DNA from: Rhynchopus euleeides | Lineage: Eukaryota; Euglenozoa; Diplonemea; Diplonemida; Diplonemidae | Direction: 5' to 3' | DNA: 64,000 bases | Assembly: GCA_963210315.1 (NCBI GenBank) | Contig: OY723243.1 | Span: 1,550,001 to 1,614,000 of the forward strand | Shown: piece after piece, positions 10,331 through 21,345 of the stretch | How positions within the stretch are numbered: the first letter of the stretch is position 1 | Layout: every line of letters starts with the position of its first letter | Position numbers and translations under genes: made by a program | The notes under the pieces: generated by a model | Seen by the model: only the letters and a program-made list of their open reading frames with translations | Databases searched by the model: none | What the model was told of the DNA's origin: nothing

Positions 10331-12965
10331 GCCTGTGATAATCTGGATTTTTTTTTTCGAGGCCGTTCTACAGACCGTTTTCGAGACCGTTTACTTCACG
10401 ACCAAAAACAAAACGAAACCAGTTTGCCCTCCCCATACCCACGACACTGCGAGGGAAGAGAGCCCCGCCGAGGCGACGCAGCGTCTGAAGCGGCCCGCAT
10501 ACGGGGGTCATTTGGGGAAACCCAGAAGGCTCGCGTAGGAGTGCCTCACAGAGGACTGATCCTCGCCTGTACCGAGTCCCTTAACGTGTAACACGACGAG
10601 GGGCGCCCCCCAATCCCAAAACAAAACAATAACACAAAACGAAACAAAAAACGACACGGTGCAGGTCGCAAAAAAAAATACGACCCCCCCCCCCTCCCCC
10701 CAACCGCTACTGATCTCGGATTTCAGGAGGCGAATCCCCTCGCAATGCAAGTGCGTTGTGCATTTCATAGCCCCCACACACACCCCACACCCCACCCGTG
10801 CCCTCCAGTAAAATCCCCACCCCCACCCCCCCGCTCCTCCCTCCCATTCGCGTGTGTTTCCGCGTGTTCTGTCAAGTGGTCGCTATTTTCCTCACACCCC
10901 TCCCCCCATCCCCCCCTCACCCCCGGCAATCAAACCCCCCCCCCCCCACGAGCTCTTGCCCCTCGAGAATGGATCCCTTGCCGTTTTGAGGGACGGTGCA
11001 GTGATCAGGAAAAAAAGATGAAATATCGCTTTGCTGCATGCATGCGGGTGCTGACTGCCAAGATCACAGCTCAACGGAATGAAGGCAAGAGTCGGCAGGC
11101 ACCAGCGCCATGTGTTGTATTGCACTGACACAATCCCGAGGGCTCGTTTTCAGCAAGGGGTTATGTTTCCCACGTCAGCTTGTTCCATCAGACATCAGCA
11201 AGATTGCGAGGCTATCTGGGGAAAGTGTTCGCTTGGCGAAGGATGGAGGTGGGGCCCGGGGGGGGGGGGGGGGGTCACTAGGTTCCCTCGTGATGCCCCG
11301 TCTTCTTGCTTGTGCCTGCGTGTCAATCACACCCCGAAAACCCCGAAAGGAAGAATGGTCGGATCTCGTACACCACCAAGACCGAACTTATTCTTGTTGA
11401 GTAACAACATCATCCCCTCTCCCCACTCCCTGTCGTATCTGTAAACCATCTCGTGGTCAAAGTAAAAAGTGTGGGCCAGTTCAGGTTCTCCGCACAGCAT
11501 GCACCGTTCGTGCAAAAATGGTTGAGTGGGTCAAGGAATTGCATCAGGAAGACCTTGGCTTTTCGCTTTGCTTGGCTCAGCAACGGAGTTTTGAATCTCG
11601 TTTCGAAAAAAATGGAAGTTTTTGAGACGTGGATGACTGACGCGCACCCCCCCTCCCCCTTGTTTTCTCTACCGGGCAATCACACCTGTGGACAAACGCG
11701 CTCTCTGATACTGCTTGATGCTGCAGTCACCATGCACACCTTGGTGATTGCACATTGCTGGCAGTGTTTGTTCCCGTCAGATGAAAGCCCTCTTTTTCGA
11801 AAGTAAAAATCAGAACCCGCATGAAAAATAAAGGAACTCGCATAGAGCAGGCTATCTCCCTTTCGCAGTCATTCATCTTCCCCCTCATTGAACAACGTGC
11901 GAACTACCCCGTCCAACCAAGGCGAAAGGAAACAAACCAGGCACCAGACCAGGACAAGTATGCTTACCACCCTCCCCCCTCTGTGTTTCGAAATAATTCT
12001 GGCCGTGTTCTTGACACCCTTGATATCCCGGTGAGAGGTCCAGGACTTCGAGCTCCTGGATACACACACGGGCCTTCCTTCCTCTTCTTCCCGCGCTGGC
12101 AGAAGATGCATGGTTCGTTATGTTGAAGAAAACTTTTGATAGTTTGGCGCAGCCCAACACCCTTCCGTTGTTGGATCTTGCGGCCCCACTCATGTCGCCC
12201 CATCAGGGTCGGAGGGGTGGTGGACACAAAGAGTGGAAGCCTCGTGCTCCAACAAAACATAGTAATCGGTGATCGCTTTCTTGTTTTTTTGCTACTTTCT
12301 TTGTCGCTATTCGTATCTTGATCTATTCCCCCCCCCCCTTCCTTCACCCTGGTGTGACGCGCTGTTCCTAGCGCGGGTTCCCTGGCTGTCACATACCCAG
12401 TGGTCACTGGTCATGTCACATGTGACATCACGGGCCACATCCACCGGTCATGTTACGAAGCGTATAGTGTATCGTGTTCTGAACTGACACCTCCCACTGA
12501 ACGGTGTTTTTTTCAACAGCCCAATTGCCCAACGATGACTATTTGTTGGGCTCAGCCATGGGATACCACACAGGGAGCTTTCTTCAGAGGAGAAAATCAC
12601 TCAGACGACGGTGTTCATCATCTGTTTCCCATGTTCTCTTTCTCTCTCGCCCGAGATGTTTCGTAACTACCCAGCAAAGGGGCTACGACACCGAGTCTGG
12701 CCCGCGCCCATGACAAGCCCGAGATTGGGGCGCTTAGAACACTGGGGCGGGGACTGTCGCATTCTCAACGCACTTTATTCTTCTCAGGGTGCACACAATG
12801 TGGATGGTGTGTCTATCTAAGCTTTGATCCTGAAATGTATCCGATTAAATTCGGAACAGGTTCGAAATGAACACGGTGTGTGCTCTATTTTTCTTATCGG
12901 TTCTGATCCGACGGGTTCTGGGTGACGTTGTCAGAGGCGGTTCGTCGTGTGGGAAGGAAAATAGA
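10331..12965. other. Intergenic, no gene seen
   Basis: Long C or G homopolymer runs, A-rich patches and short frames without domain signals. I see no intron-like GTATG/AG pairs joining frames, no RNA gene and no repeat shared with the rest of the window, apart from general low complexity. Confidence 0.5.
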
Positions 12966-13093
12966 CATGATGGGGTAATCAGGCTGGGGAAAAAAACAAC
13001 AAATCACAACAAATCAGGAGCGTATCAGTTCTCGTGCGTCGTCTTTCGTAGACGTTCTGTACGATGCGGATCCGCTAATCCAACATAGCAAAC

Positions 13094-13179
13094 GATCTGT
13101 TGTGATCTGTTGTGATCGCGATCCAAAATTTTAAATTTTTGAAATTTTGGATCGCGATCACAACAGATCACAACAGATC
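13094..13179. repeat. Perfect-arm palindrome, copy 1
   Basis: GATCTGTTGTGATCTGTTGT and GATCGCGATC on the left are mirrored by GATCGCGATC and ACAACAGATCACAACAGATC on the right, around an AT-rich centre. A near-identical palindrome lies at 14485-14570. It could extrude as a cruciform or fold as an RNA hairpin. Confidence 0.85.
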
Positions 13180-13388
13180 ACACCTCATCACAACTCATCA
13201 CAAAAGGGTCACAAGTCGTCACAACTGGTCGCAACAAATCACAACTGCCTGTGCCACAACAAATCGCAACAAATCGCAACAAATCACAACAAATCACAAC
13301 ATTTGGCGTTGTGATTTGTTGTGATCGGGTGTCCTGGGCAAGACGTTAAACTACCTGGGAGGGCTTCCCCAGACCATGACGGGTGCTT

Positions 13389-14381
13389 GCACCAGGAGTT
13401 TGAAACAGCCACTCATGCCTTGCGATGCTCAAGTGCCTGCTGGACCCCTATGTCCTTCAGGCCCCAAAGCAGGCAACGATATGGGAGCAACCTAACAGGG
13501 GAGGTGAAGAGGGCACGGGTCTTAGCCTGATGACACACTGCAACCTCAAGGTGACTGGCGACACCTCTCCCACAGTCTGCGGCGACTCTGCCGTGGCGAC
13601 AAGGCTTCCTGTCATGGGAGATCGCTGCGTGGATCAACGTGGCACCACCCGTGTGCTCGGCAGGTTGTTTCGGCACCTGTTTTCTCCGTGTCATGCTTTT
13701 CGTGAGCGTGTCAGGGATGTTGGCACACGCTGGGGAGGGTTCACATGATGGCATAACATATATCAGAAGCACACACCCACGTGGCGCTGTCCTTGGCAGG
13801 ACTTTGAAAGTGCCGCCTTGATATCCTTGTTGGATAGAACCCTCATATCACACCCTCAATCAGCTGACGATTTGTTGTGACTAGGTGTGACGTGGTGTTG
13901 CACCAGGAGTTTGAAACAGCCACTCATGCCTTGCGATGCTCACGTGCCTGCTGGACCCCTATGTCCTTCAGGCCCCAAAGCAGGCAACGATATGGGAGCA
14001 ACCTAACAGGGGAGGTGAAGAGGGCACGGGTCTTAGCCTGATGACACACTGCAACCTCAAGGTGACTGGCGACACCTCTCCCACAGTCTGCGGCGACTCT
14101 GCCGTGGCGACAAGGCTTCCTGTCATGGGAGATCGCTGCGTGGATCAACGTGGCACCACCCGTGTGCTCGGCAGGTTGTTTCGGCACCTGTTTTCTCCGT
14201 GTCATGCTTTTCGTGAGCGTGTCAGGGATGTTGGCACACGCTGGGGAGGGTTCACATGATGACATAACATATATCAGAAGCACACACCCACGTGGCGCTG
14301 TCCTTGGCAGGACTTTGAAAGTGCCGCCTTGATATCCTTGTTGGATAGAACCCTCATATCACACCCTCAATCAGCTGACGA
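13389..14381. repeat. 482-bp tandem duplication (period 511 bp)
   Basis: 13389-13870 and 13900-14381 differ at only a few positions. Each copy carries a 107-codon + frame and a 119-codon minus frame, neither of known function. Just before copy 1 the + frame holds CLHQEFETATHALRC, which resembles the Cys/His finger at a LINE C-terminus, so the unit may derive from a LINE tail. A short third remnant (CACCCTCAATCAGCTGACGA) is at 14466-14485. Confidence 0.8.
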
Positions 14382-14484
14382 CGTGGTGTGATTTGTTGTG
14401 ACCAGTTGTGACGACTTGTGACCCTTTTGTGATGAGTTGTGATGAGGTGTGATCTGTTGTGATACACACCCTCAATCAGCTGAC

Positions 14485-14570
14485 GATCTGTTGTGATCTG
14501 TTGTGATCGCGATCCAAAATTTCAAATTTTTGAAATTTTGGATCGCGATCACAACAGATCACAACAGATC
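14485..14570. repeat. Perfect-arm palindrome, copy 2
   Basis: The same sequence as 13094-13179 with a slightly different centre. Just before it (~14385-14460) a stretch is the reverse complement of ~13180-13250, so the block between the two palindromes is itself flanked by inverted repeats. This suggests one element nested in another. Confidence 0.8.
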
Positions 14571-14660
14571 GTATTGCAATTTGGGTTAGCGTGCTGGCAT
14601 CGCAGCCTGGCCCCGAAGGACCATACCGTGAGGAACCGGGCCCGCTATCCTACTCTTGCT

Positions 14661-16001
14661 CTACGTGACACCACACGGTTTCGCTCTCCTCCTCGTTGCG
14701 CTGTAAAGGAGGGGGGACACACACACACTGGAAGCCGGAGATTGCGCCTGCTGATACTGAGGCGCAATCTTCGCGACGACGCGTTGAAAAGAGCGCGGAA
14801 TAGCCGCCGAACGAAAGATGGTGGGAGAGGGGATGCAGCGGGTGCGCTTCGGAACCGCACGCAACACCCGCTTCTGGAGGAAACGTGAACGAGAAGGACG
14901 GACAGCACGTGTCTTGCGCTCCAAGAAGCGCAAGGCTTGTGAGGCCCGTGGGAAAGGGGAAGGCACGCCTGATCTAGCTGTGCTGATGATCGTGCGGGAG
15001 GAAGGAAAACCTGCTCTGTTGTTATGAAACGAGCATCGCTCCAGGGCAGATTCGTCTGCCTCCCGCATGTGCGCTACACGTTTCTGCGCGCGGGGAACCG
15101 AGGACTCAGAAGGGGAGGAAGGGGAGAAAGGAAGTCGACGCCCCACGCAAGGGCTCGGCGACGTGCACTCGTGGGAGAGCGTGTCGCTCCCCTGGTGAGA
15201 CGGCGTTTCTGCCTGCCAGTCGGGAAGAGAGGGGGTTGCAGGGTCTAAAGGCACTAGGGGCTCCTGACATGGAGAGGGTGGTGGGGGTGACACAGTGTCT
15301 GATGGGGGACTAAGCCGAGTGTCGACGGGCTGAAAGCCCGGCGAGTCATCCACAACAAGGGAAGGTGCAGGCGAGAGAGGAAGGGGGGAAGCAAGTTCTG
15401 ATGGGGGCATGATACTATCCTCGTCAGGCCGAAGGCTTGACGCTGAAATCGGTGAACCAGGGGACACGGGGGGTTGAGGTTCTACTCTTCTCTTGTTAAA
15501 GGAGCGTTGCCCCAGGGCAGATGCGCCTGTCTCCTGTATGGGTGCTACCCGCTTCTGCGCGCGGGGTACCGAGGACTCAGAGGGGAGAGAGGGAGAGAAA
15601 GGAAGGCGGCGCCCCACGTAAGGGCTCGGAGATCTCCGTTGCGTGGCGCTCTCTGGGAGGGGCGGCGAGCCCGTCTGCGGGGTCTGTAGCCCGTCCAGCA
15701 GGTCTGTGTGCAGCACGAGCTCCGGAGCCGGAGAGGGCGCCGGAAGCGGTGCTGTGTCTGCTGGTGGAGCGAGACGAGCATCATCAGGCTGGGAGCCCGA
15801 CGATTCATCCGCATCAAGCGTAACGTGCTCCGCATCCATCTGACGTGGGGTGGGGGAAGCAGGGGTATTCATTCGAGGGGAAGGCGAGAAAAGAAAACCA
15901 GGAAATTCGCGTGGGGTCAGCGCAGATGACTCCGCAGAAGAACCCAACTCGCCCTCACTGGGCTGATCGTCGGGGCAGTGAAGAGCCAAATGCTCAATCA
16001 C
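14661..16001 (-). CDS. Pro/Ser-rich hypothetical protein inside the TIR element
   Basis: An open minus strand frame of 446 residues. The N-terminus IEHLALHC resembles the last finger of a LINE protein. The rest is low-complexity and rich in Pro, Ser and Arg. A module of ~170 residues occurs twice, marked by GRRLPFSPS...SSVPRAQKRV, with Pro-rich linkers. The last ~100 residues are very basic. I recognise no domain. Because internal repeats keep the frame open, it may be translated, but it could be a non-coding duplication. It lies wholly inside the TIR element. Confidence 0.4.
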   Translation of the reverse strand: MIEHLALHCPDDQPSEGELGSSAESSALTPREFPGFLFSPSPRMNTPASPTPRQMDAEHVTLDADESSGSQPDDARLAPPADTAPLPAPSPAPELVLHTDLLDGLQTPQTGSPPLPESATQRRSPSPYVGRRLPFSPSLPSESSVPRAQKRVAPIQETGASALGQRSFNKRRVEPQPPVSPGSPISASSLRPDEDSIMPPSELASPLPLSPAPSLVVDDSPGFQPVDTRLSPPSDTVSPPPPSPCQEPLVPLDPATPSLPDWQAETPSHQGSDTLSHECTSPSPCVGRRLPFSPSSPSESSVPRAQKRVAHMREADESALERCSFHNNRAGFPSSRTIISTARSGVPSPFPRASQALRFLERKTRAVRPSRSRFLQKRVLRAVPKRTRCIPSPTIFRSAAIPRSFQRVVAKIAPQYQQAQSPASSVCVSPLLYSATRRRAKPCGVT

Positions 16002-16029
16002 GCCCGGCCAAAGAAGAAGAACAACAGAT

Positions 16030-16212
16030 CACAACAGATCACAACAGATCACAACAGATCACAACAGATCTATACACCTCATCACAACTCATCACAAAAG
16101 GGTCACAAGTCGTCACAACTGGTCGCAACAAATCACAACTGGCCACAACAAATCGCAACAAATCACAACAAATCACAACATTTGGCGTTGTGATTTGTTG
16201 TGATCGGGTGTG
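16030..16212. repeat. CACAAC-type subterminal repeat, right side
   Basis: Tandem ACAACAGATC units are followed by a block (about 16072-16212) that repeats ~13181-13332 in direct orientation, including CATTTGGCGTTGTGATTTG. The two blocks mark the inner edges of the composite element. Confidence 0.7.
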
Positions 16213-16261
16213 ATTCGTTGTGATTTGTTGTTTTTTTCCCCAGCCTGATTACCCCACATGA

Positions 16262-17604
16262 GACGATGGAGGGGCCAGCAAGACTGCGATCACAGCGAAC
16301 ACCCGCCACACTTCAAACTGGCTGTATGCGTTTTTTTTTCATGTGGGATCAGTTCCTGCATGGCACCGGGGGATCTCAAGTGTTTCTGAGGAAGGGTGGC
16401 CTCACACATACAAGACAATGGTGGTCGGGGGGCAAGCAGTCCAGGCACAGAGGGGCGGAAGCTGTGAGATCTGAAACAGACCTGGTTGCAAAACTGAATC
16501 TTCATAGAAACTCCACGACCCCTGGTGTGACTCTGACCATCACCAGGTCTCTTCTGAACAGCTCATTTTTTTTGGTGTCATTACATGATTCTGCCAGTCT
16601 TTTTTTCCAGTGAAGAATCACCACCGGATGGCGCCACATAGTTCACCCTGACCGCGCTAACGTTCAAAGTGCGGGGTTGCGCACATCCTTCTCTCGTCTG
16701 TCTTGCCTATCCACCAGCATACATAGCAAGCCTTCGACCCCCCCCATCCCCCTTCCAGAAACAGAGGAGGGGCGAGGTTGAAACAATGCGGAACAGCAGG
16801 GGGGTGCAGCTTAAATGTCATGCTATTTTTTTTTGCAGTGTACGTCGTACGTTGATATTGCGACGATTTCAAATGCGTTCTACATACTGGTGTGTTGTGA
16901 CGTGGGTGTCATGGGGGGATATGGGGGGTGGGGGGGGGGGGGTGGGGGAGGTCAGTTTGAAGCGTGACAACAACAGCAAAATTGCGGACACAGATGAACC
17001 ACATGCCTACTATCTCTGCGTGCTTTCCAATGCGGCAGGTTTTTTCTCCCCGAGTCGACGGATAATTTCTTTCATATCTGGCGGCGTTTGAAGTGGAAAA
17101 AAGGACTGTTCGCGAATGGGGCTCGAAAATATTCTGGATAACGACCGACACGGCGGCCAATCCTTTAGGTAAGGGATAAAGGGCCGGGCAGGAGGTTGAT
17201 TTGGATAGGCCTTTTCAACTGGAGCGCTTCGAAAAAAAAGTATGCGGCGTCTCACTGTCAGTGCACCCCCACACCCTCCCTGTCGGGCCATCCCAAAGCC
17301 CATGCTGACGTGAACCGGGTGCGTGTCTCGAGCTGGATGACCTCTCCCGCCACCTCCGCCTCTATGTTTGAATACTGGCTTTTGGCTGCGATCCTTCGTA
17401 GATTTTGTGAGATAGGCGTGTCATGTCGCGTGTTTTGTATATTGTTAGGTGGGTGGGCGCGAATCCAAATGTGCCATATCCTGCGTGCATGATGACTGCA
17501 TCGCTTTGTGCGTTCTGGAGGCACACAACAAACCTCCGACCCCCGCCCCCCCCCCCCGCTCTCACCCCCCAAACAGGAAGCCACACGCACACACACACAC
17601 ACAC
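16262..17604. other. Intergenic, no gene seen
   Basis: Short frames only, with G-rich and T-rich runs and a (CA)n run at 17587-17603 leading into the 358-bp repeats. I see nothing supportable. Confidence 0.5.
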
Positions 17605-17962
17605 AAGCCCTCAAGACTCTTGAAGCGGCCTGACTCTTTAGTGTCTACGTCGCAGCAAGGGGGCGATATATACCACCCTTTTTATTGATTTCACGTGTCA
17701 GTGTTTGACTTTTTCGCAACTTCATTTCTTCCTTTTTCTCCCTCTCCAACCCCACCCGTGACACCACCAGGGTTTAGCTAGCCCTGGTCCGATTATCCCC
17801 GGTTCTTCGCTGAAGAGACGCGGCCGGGGGGAGGGGTACGAAGAGTACGCGTCGAAACCGGTGTCACGTCGTGTTGGGGAATCCTTCGGGAGTGCGATAC
17901 TGAAGGGGAGGTGCTACTGCCCGTGCAGGGCGACACCGCCTTAAAACTTTATAACCACACAC
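17605..17962. repeat. 358-bp repeat, copy 1
   Basis: It begins AAGCCCTCAAGACTCTTGAAG (TCAAGA-C-TCTTGA is a palindrome) and ends TTTATAACC plus a CA run. It includes the stem-loop ACCAGGG...CCCTGGT (17766-17788) and a GC-rich segment with further pairing potential. Copies 2 and 3 are nearly identical. I could not match it to 5S, 7SL, U-snRNA or known spliced-leader sequences. Confidence 0.85.
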
Positions 17963-18403
17963 AAACCCTCTATTCCCCCAGGCCTGATGAGCAATCCCCC
18001 CTGCCTCATGTTGTGACTTCCTTTCTACCTTGCACAAAACATCCCATTTGCCCCTTTACTTCCTTCGAAAGTGTTGTGACTTCCCCCCTACCCCACCCCT
18101 CGGGAGTGCCACTCCTCTGGTGGTTAAAAGTGACCCGCCGTTGTGCCTTCGGCATCTGTTGCGTGTGCCGTCGTATTCTTCCTATGCACTAGTTATAGCT
18201 ATCCGGGGGCGGTCTGCTGTCGCACCAGTGGGCTGCCCCACCTCTGCACCCTCGGTTTTTAAGATGTTCACCACAGTGGAGAATGATCCCCTTCTCTGTG
18301 GCGATCGAGTCAAGCTGGACGAGGTTCGCCTTCGGGCGAAGGTCATGTGGGCGGACAAAAGGTGCCTGCTCCTGAGACTCATCAGCAACCTGCTTCTTCC
18401 TTC
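17963..18403. other. Unique 441-bp segment between repeat copies 1 and 2
   Basis: C- and T-rich sequence not shared with the repeat or with anything else I noticed. It was either inserted into the array or separated an older duplication. Confidence 0.4.
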
Positions 18404-18762
18404 AAGCCCTCAAGACTCTTGAAGCGGCCTGACTCTTTAGTGTCTACGTCGCAGCAAGGGGGCGATATATACCACTCTTTTTATTGATTTCACGTGTCAG
18501 TGTTTGACTTTTTCGCAACTTCATTTCTTCCTTTTTCTCCCTCTCCAACCCCACCCGTGACACCACCAGGGTTTAGCTAGCCCTGGTCCGATTATCCCCG
18601 GTTCTTCGCTGAAGAGACGCGGCCGGGGGGAGGGGTACGAAGAGTACGCGTCGAAACCGGTGTCACGTCGTGTTGGGGAATCCTTCGGGAGTGCGATACT
18701 GAAGGGGAGGTGCTACTGCCCGTGCAGGGCGACACCGCCTTAAAACTTTATAACCACACACA
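18404..18762. repeat. 358-bp repeat, copy 2
   Basis: Differs from copy 1 by about one base (CCACTC for CCACCC near 18472) and abuts copy 3 through a (CA)n spacer. Confidence 0.85.
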
Positions 18763-18768
18763 CACACA

Positions 18769-19128
18769 CAAGCCCTCAAGACTCTTGAAGCGGCCTGACT
18801 CTTTAGTGTCTACGTCGCAGCAAGGGGGCGATATATACCACCCTTTTTATTGATTTCACGTGTCAGTGTTTGACTTTTTCGCAACTTCATTTCTTCCTTT
18901 TTCTCCCTCTCCAACCCCACCCGTGACACCACCAGGGTTTAGCTAGCCCTGGTCCGATTATCCCCGGTTCTTCGCTGAAGAGACGCGGCCGGGGGGAGGG
19001 GTACGAAGAGTACGCGTCGAAACCGGTGTCACGCCGTGTTGGGGAATCCTTCGGGAGTGCGATACTGAAGGGGAGGTGCTACTGCCCGTGCAGGGCGACA
19101 CCGCCTTAAATTTATAACCACACACACA
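18769..19128. repeat. 358-bp repeat, copy 3
   Basis: Differs from copy 2 by a few bases (CACGCCG for CACGTCG, and a short deletion in the final TTAAAACTTTA). It is followed by a (CA)n run and then the 5' flank of the kinase gene, about 200 bp from that gene's start. Confidence 0.85.
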
Positions 19129-19335
19129 CACACACAGGCGTGCCGTGGCAAAGGGGATTTCAGGGAGACACCCTACCCCCCTCCCTCCCCCCCCACCTCG
19201 AGGGAATTGATTTTGTCCCTCGTTGCCCGCCGATTCTTACCACACCCCGAACCCGCTTGTCTCGTGGGCGCTGCTGTTTGTTGGGTTGCTGTGCGGGTGC
19301 GCACCACAGGAGGCTAGACAGGGAGTGCTAGCCAA

Positions 19336-21345
19336 ATGGCGTTGGAAGCTCGCGGGTATGAGGTGCTGAAGGTGGTTGGGAAGGGTGCCTTCGGGCAGGC
19401 GCTGCTCGTGCGGCACCAGAGCAGTCATGTGGCGTTTGTCGCAAAAGAGATTGACATGACGAACATGAGCAAGCGCGATATCGACGGGAGCAGGAACGAG
19501 GTTGCCGTGTTGGCGCAGCTCGATCACCCGAACATCACGAAGTTCATCGAGTCCTTTGAAAACAACAACAAGATCTACATCGTAATGGAGTATGCGGATG
19601 GAGGTGACCTTGCGACAAAGATCAAAAAACAAAAGAGAGAAATCCGCAAGCCCTTCACAGAGGACCAGATCTTGACGTACTTTATCCAGGTCTGTTTGGC
19701 ACTGAAGCATCTGCACAAGAAACACATTCTGCACCGTGACCTGAAGACGATGAACGTCTTCCTCACCAGCAGCGACGTTGTGAAGCTGGGTGACTTCGGG
19801 GTGTCGAAGCAGCTGGGCACAGTTGGGCTTGCCAACACCGTCTGCGGGACACCTTACTACTTCTCCCCTGAGATGTGCCGCAACGAGCCGTACAGCAGCA
19901 AGTGTGACGTCTGGTCGCTGGGTGTGATGCTCTACGAGCTGATCATGCTGACGAAGCCCTTCCAGGCGAAAGACATCAAGTCGCTGATGCAGGTGATTGC
20001 ACAGGGAGTCTACCAGCCCATCAACGACCGTCTCGGGCACTCGGAGGACTTGCGTGAGCTGACCCGTAGTCTGTTGAAGCTTGATCCTGCCGAGCGTCCC
20101 AACATCCCTGCAATTATGTCGTCGCCGTACATGCAGAAGAATCTGAAAAACTTTGCCCGGGCGATTCGGGAGAAGGAGGCGAAGCAGGCATCGATACAGC
20201 GTGCGGCGAAACCGGTGCCACGCCAGCAGCCCGCCAGCCCGCCGGCGTCGCCCCCGGCCCAGCAGCCCCCCCCGCAGACCAGCATGAAGATGAACAAGAT
20301 GAAGGCGAAAGACATCCAGGCCATGATGAGCGCACCCCCGCCTGAGTACCAGCAGGACCTGCAGCGGCATCAGCAGGGGGGCACCAGCTCCAGCCCGCGG
20401 AAGAACATGATCAGCGGGGAGCAGGTGGACCTGACGGGGTGCAGGCCCAACTTCGAGAAGACCATCTCCGACTGCCAGAACCTGGTGCAGCTGGCTGAGG
20501 TGGCGCACAGCACGGAGGGGGGCGAGCTCATCCAAGACAAGGCCTCCGTGCGGCAGAGCAAAGAGCAGCTCTACGACGTTCTCTGCCAGCAGATCGGGCG
20601 TGACAAGCTCAAGCTCTGTGTGGACCTGTACAGCTCCTTCGACACAGAGGGGGACGACACGGAGCTTCTCCACAAGCTGCAGGGCGTTCTTGGTCCCCAG
20701 GTATGTTGGGCGTGTTTGGGAGGCTTGTGCCACATTTTTTTTGAACAACGCATTCTTTTAGAGGCACATCCTCGGATTCTTCTGGCCATACGGTGGCATT
20801 GCCTATGACGGCGAAGATTGTTCCGGGGGAGCTTTAATCGGGCGGGTATTTATTCGGGTGAACGTTACTGGTCTATCTTCTCCAGTGTAACTGTGTTGTT
20901 GTTGCATCATGGCCATGTGCTATTGGCCACCACCTCACACCCTCCCGGAGCTCGGCAGAACCAATGGTTCCGTCATACAGCTTTTTGTTTTAAATTTGGT
21001 GAGCCATGGGGTTATATTTTGACCAGTTACGAGCGACGAAGCGTAGCGAAGTCGCGAAGTAGCGAAGGAAATCGTACGATTGAAGCTTTTTAAGGATCAC
21101 CTTCATGCCACTTCACAGGGGCTTACACAGCCTTTGACAGGAGTGTGCGCTCAACGAAAAGTAGCCCGGATCTGCCTTTTTGCAGTTGCTGGGCAGGGTG
21201 TTTCTCTTATTATAGCGAAAGGAGTACGATTTCTGCGACACATTCAAATGAATGCCGCCATCAGCACATCCATCTCACCGTCTCACGAACACAGGCGCTG
21301 CAGCTGACACCTCTGATCGAGCAGTACATCTTCCATGAGAAGTAA
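19336..21345 (+). CDS. NEK-type protein kinase (2 exons)
   Basis: Exons 19336-20700 and 21295-21345 give 471 residues. Residues ~8-270 are a complete Ser/Thr kinase domain: glycine loop GKGAFG (15-20), Lys37 in FVAKE, HRDLKTMN (133-140), DFG (153-155) and GTPYYFSPE (171-179). The pattern, with the domain at the very N-terminus, fits the NEK family, which acts in cilia, basal bodies and the cell cycle. A Pro/Gln-rich linker and a charged helical tail follow. The intron starts GTATG and ends CACAG; at 594 bp it is the longest but one found and holds a ~207-bp family A repeat. The last exon gives ALQLTPLIEQYIFHEK. A CACCACAG acceptor lies 26 nt before the start. Confidence 0.88.
21026..21232 (+). 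repeat. Dispersed repeat family A, copy 1 (in the kinase intron)
   Basis: About 207 bp from GTTACGAGCGACGAAGCG to GCGAAAGGAGTACGATTT. It is almost identical to 23331-23537 and 47438-47650. It begins with overlapping GCGAAG units. Its length and dispersal suggest a SINE-like element, but no tRNA or 5S head is visible. Confidence 0.85.

Larger units (their letters stand above)
12971..16256. mobile_element. 3.29-kb composite TIR element with 5-bp TSD
   Basis: The left end TGGGGTAATCAGGCTGGGGA (from 12971) reappears inverted at the right end (to 16256), and the inverted match runs for about 45 bp into a CAACAAATCAC tract. The sequence CATGA flanks both ends exactly (12966-12970 and 16257-16261), as expected of a target-site duplication. 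Inside are two palindromes (13094-13179, 14485-14570), a 482-bp tandem duplication, repeated CACAAC/GTTGTG subterminal tracts and a Pro/Ser-rich minus strand frame. I see no transposase, so it looks non-autonomous. The 5-bp TSD does not point clearly to one superfamily. Confidence 0.8.

Noticed and set aside
17605-19128. 5S rRNA, U-snRNA, 7SL or spliced-leader RNA array
   Set aside because: I could not match any conserved motif of these RNAs, so I report only the repeat.
20761-20816. A possible middle exon of the kinase gene (HILGFFWPYGGIAYDGE-like)
   Set aside because: A direct splice from 20700 to 21295 keeps frame and gives a normal tail, and there is no GTATG donor after the candidate exon.
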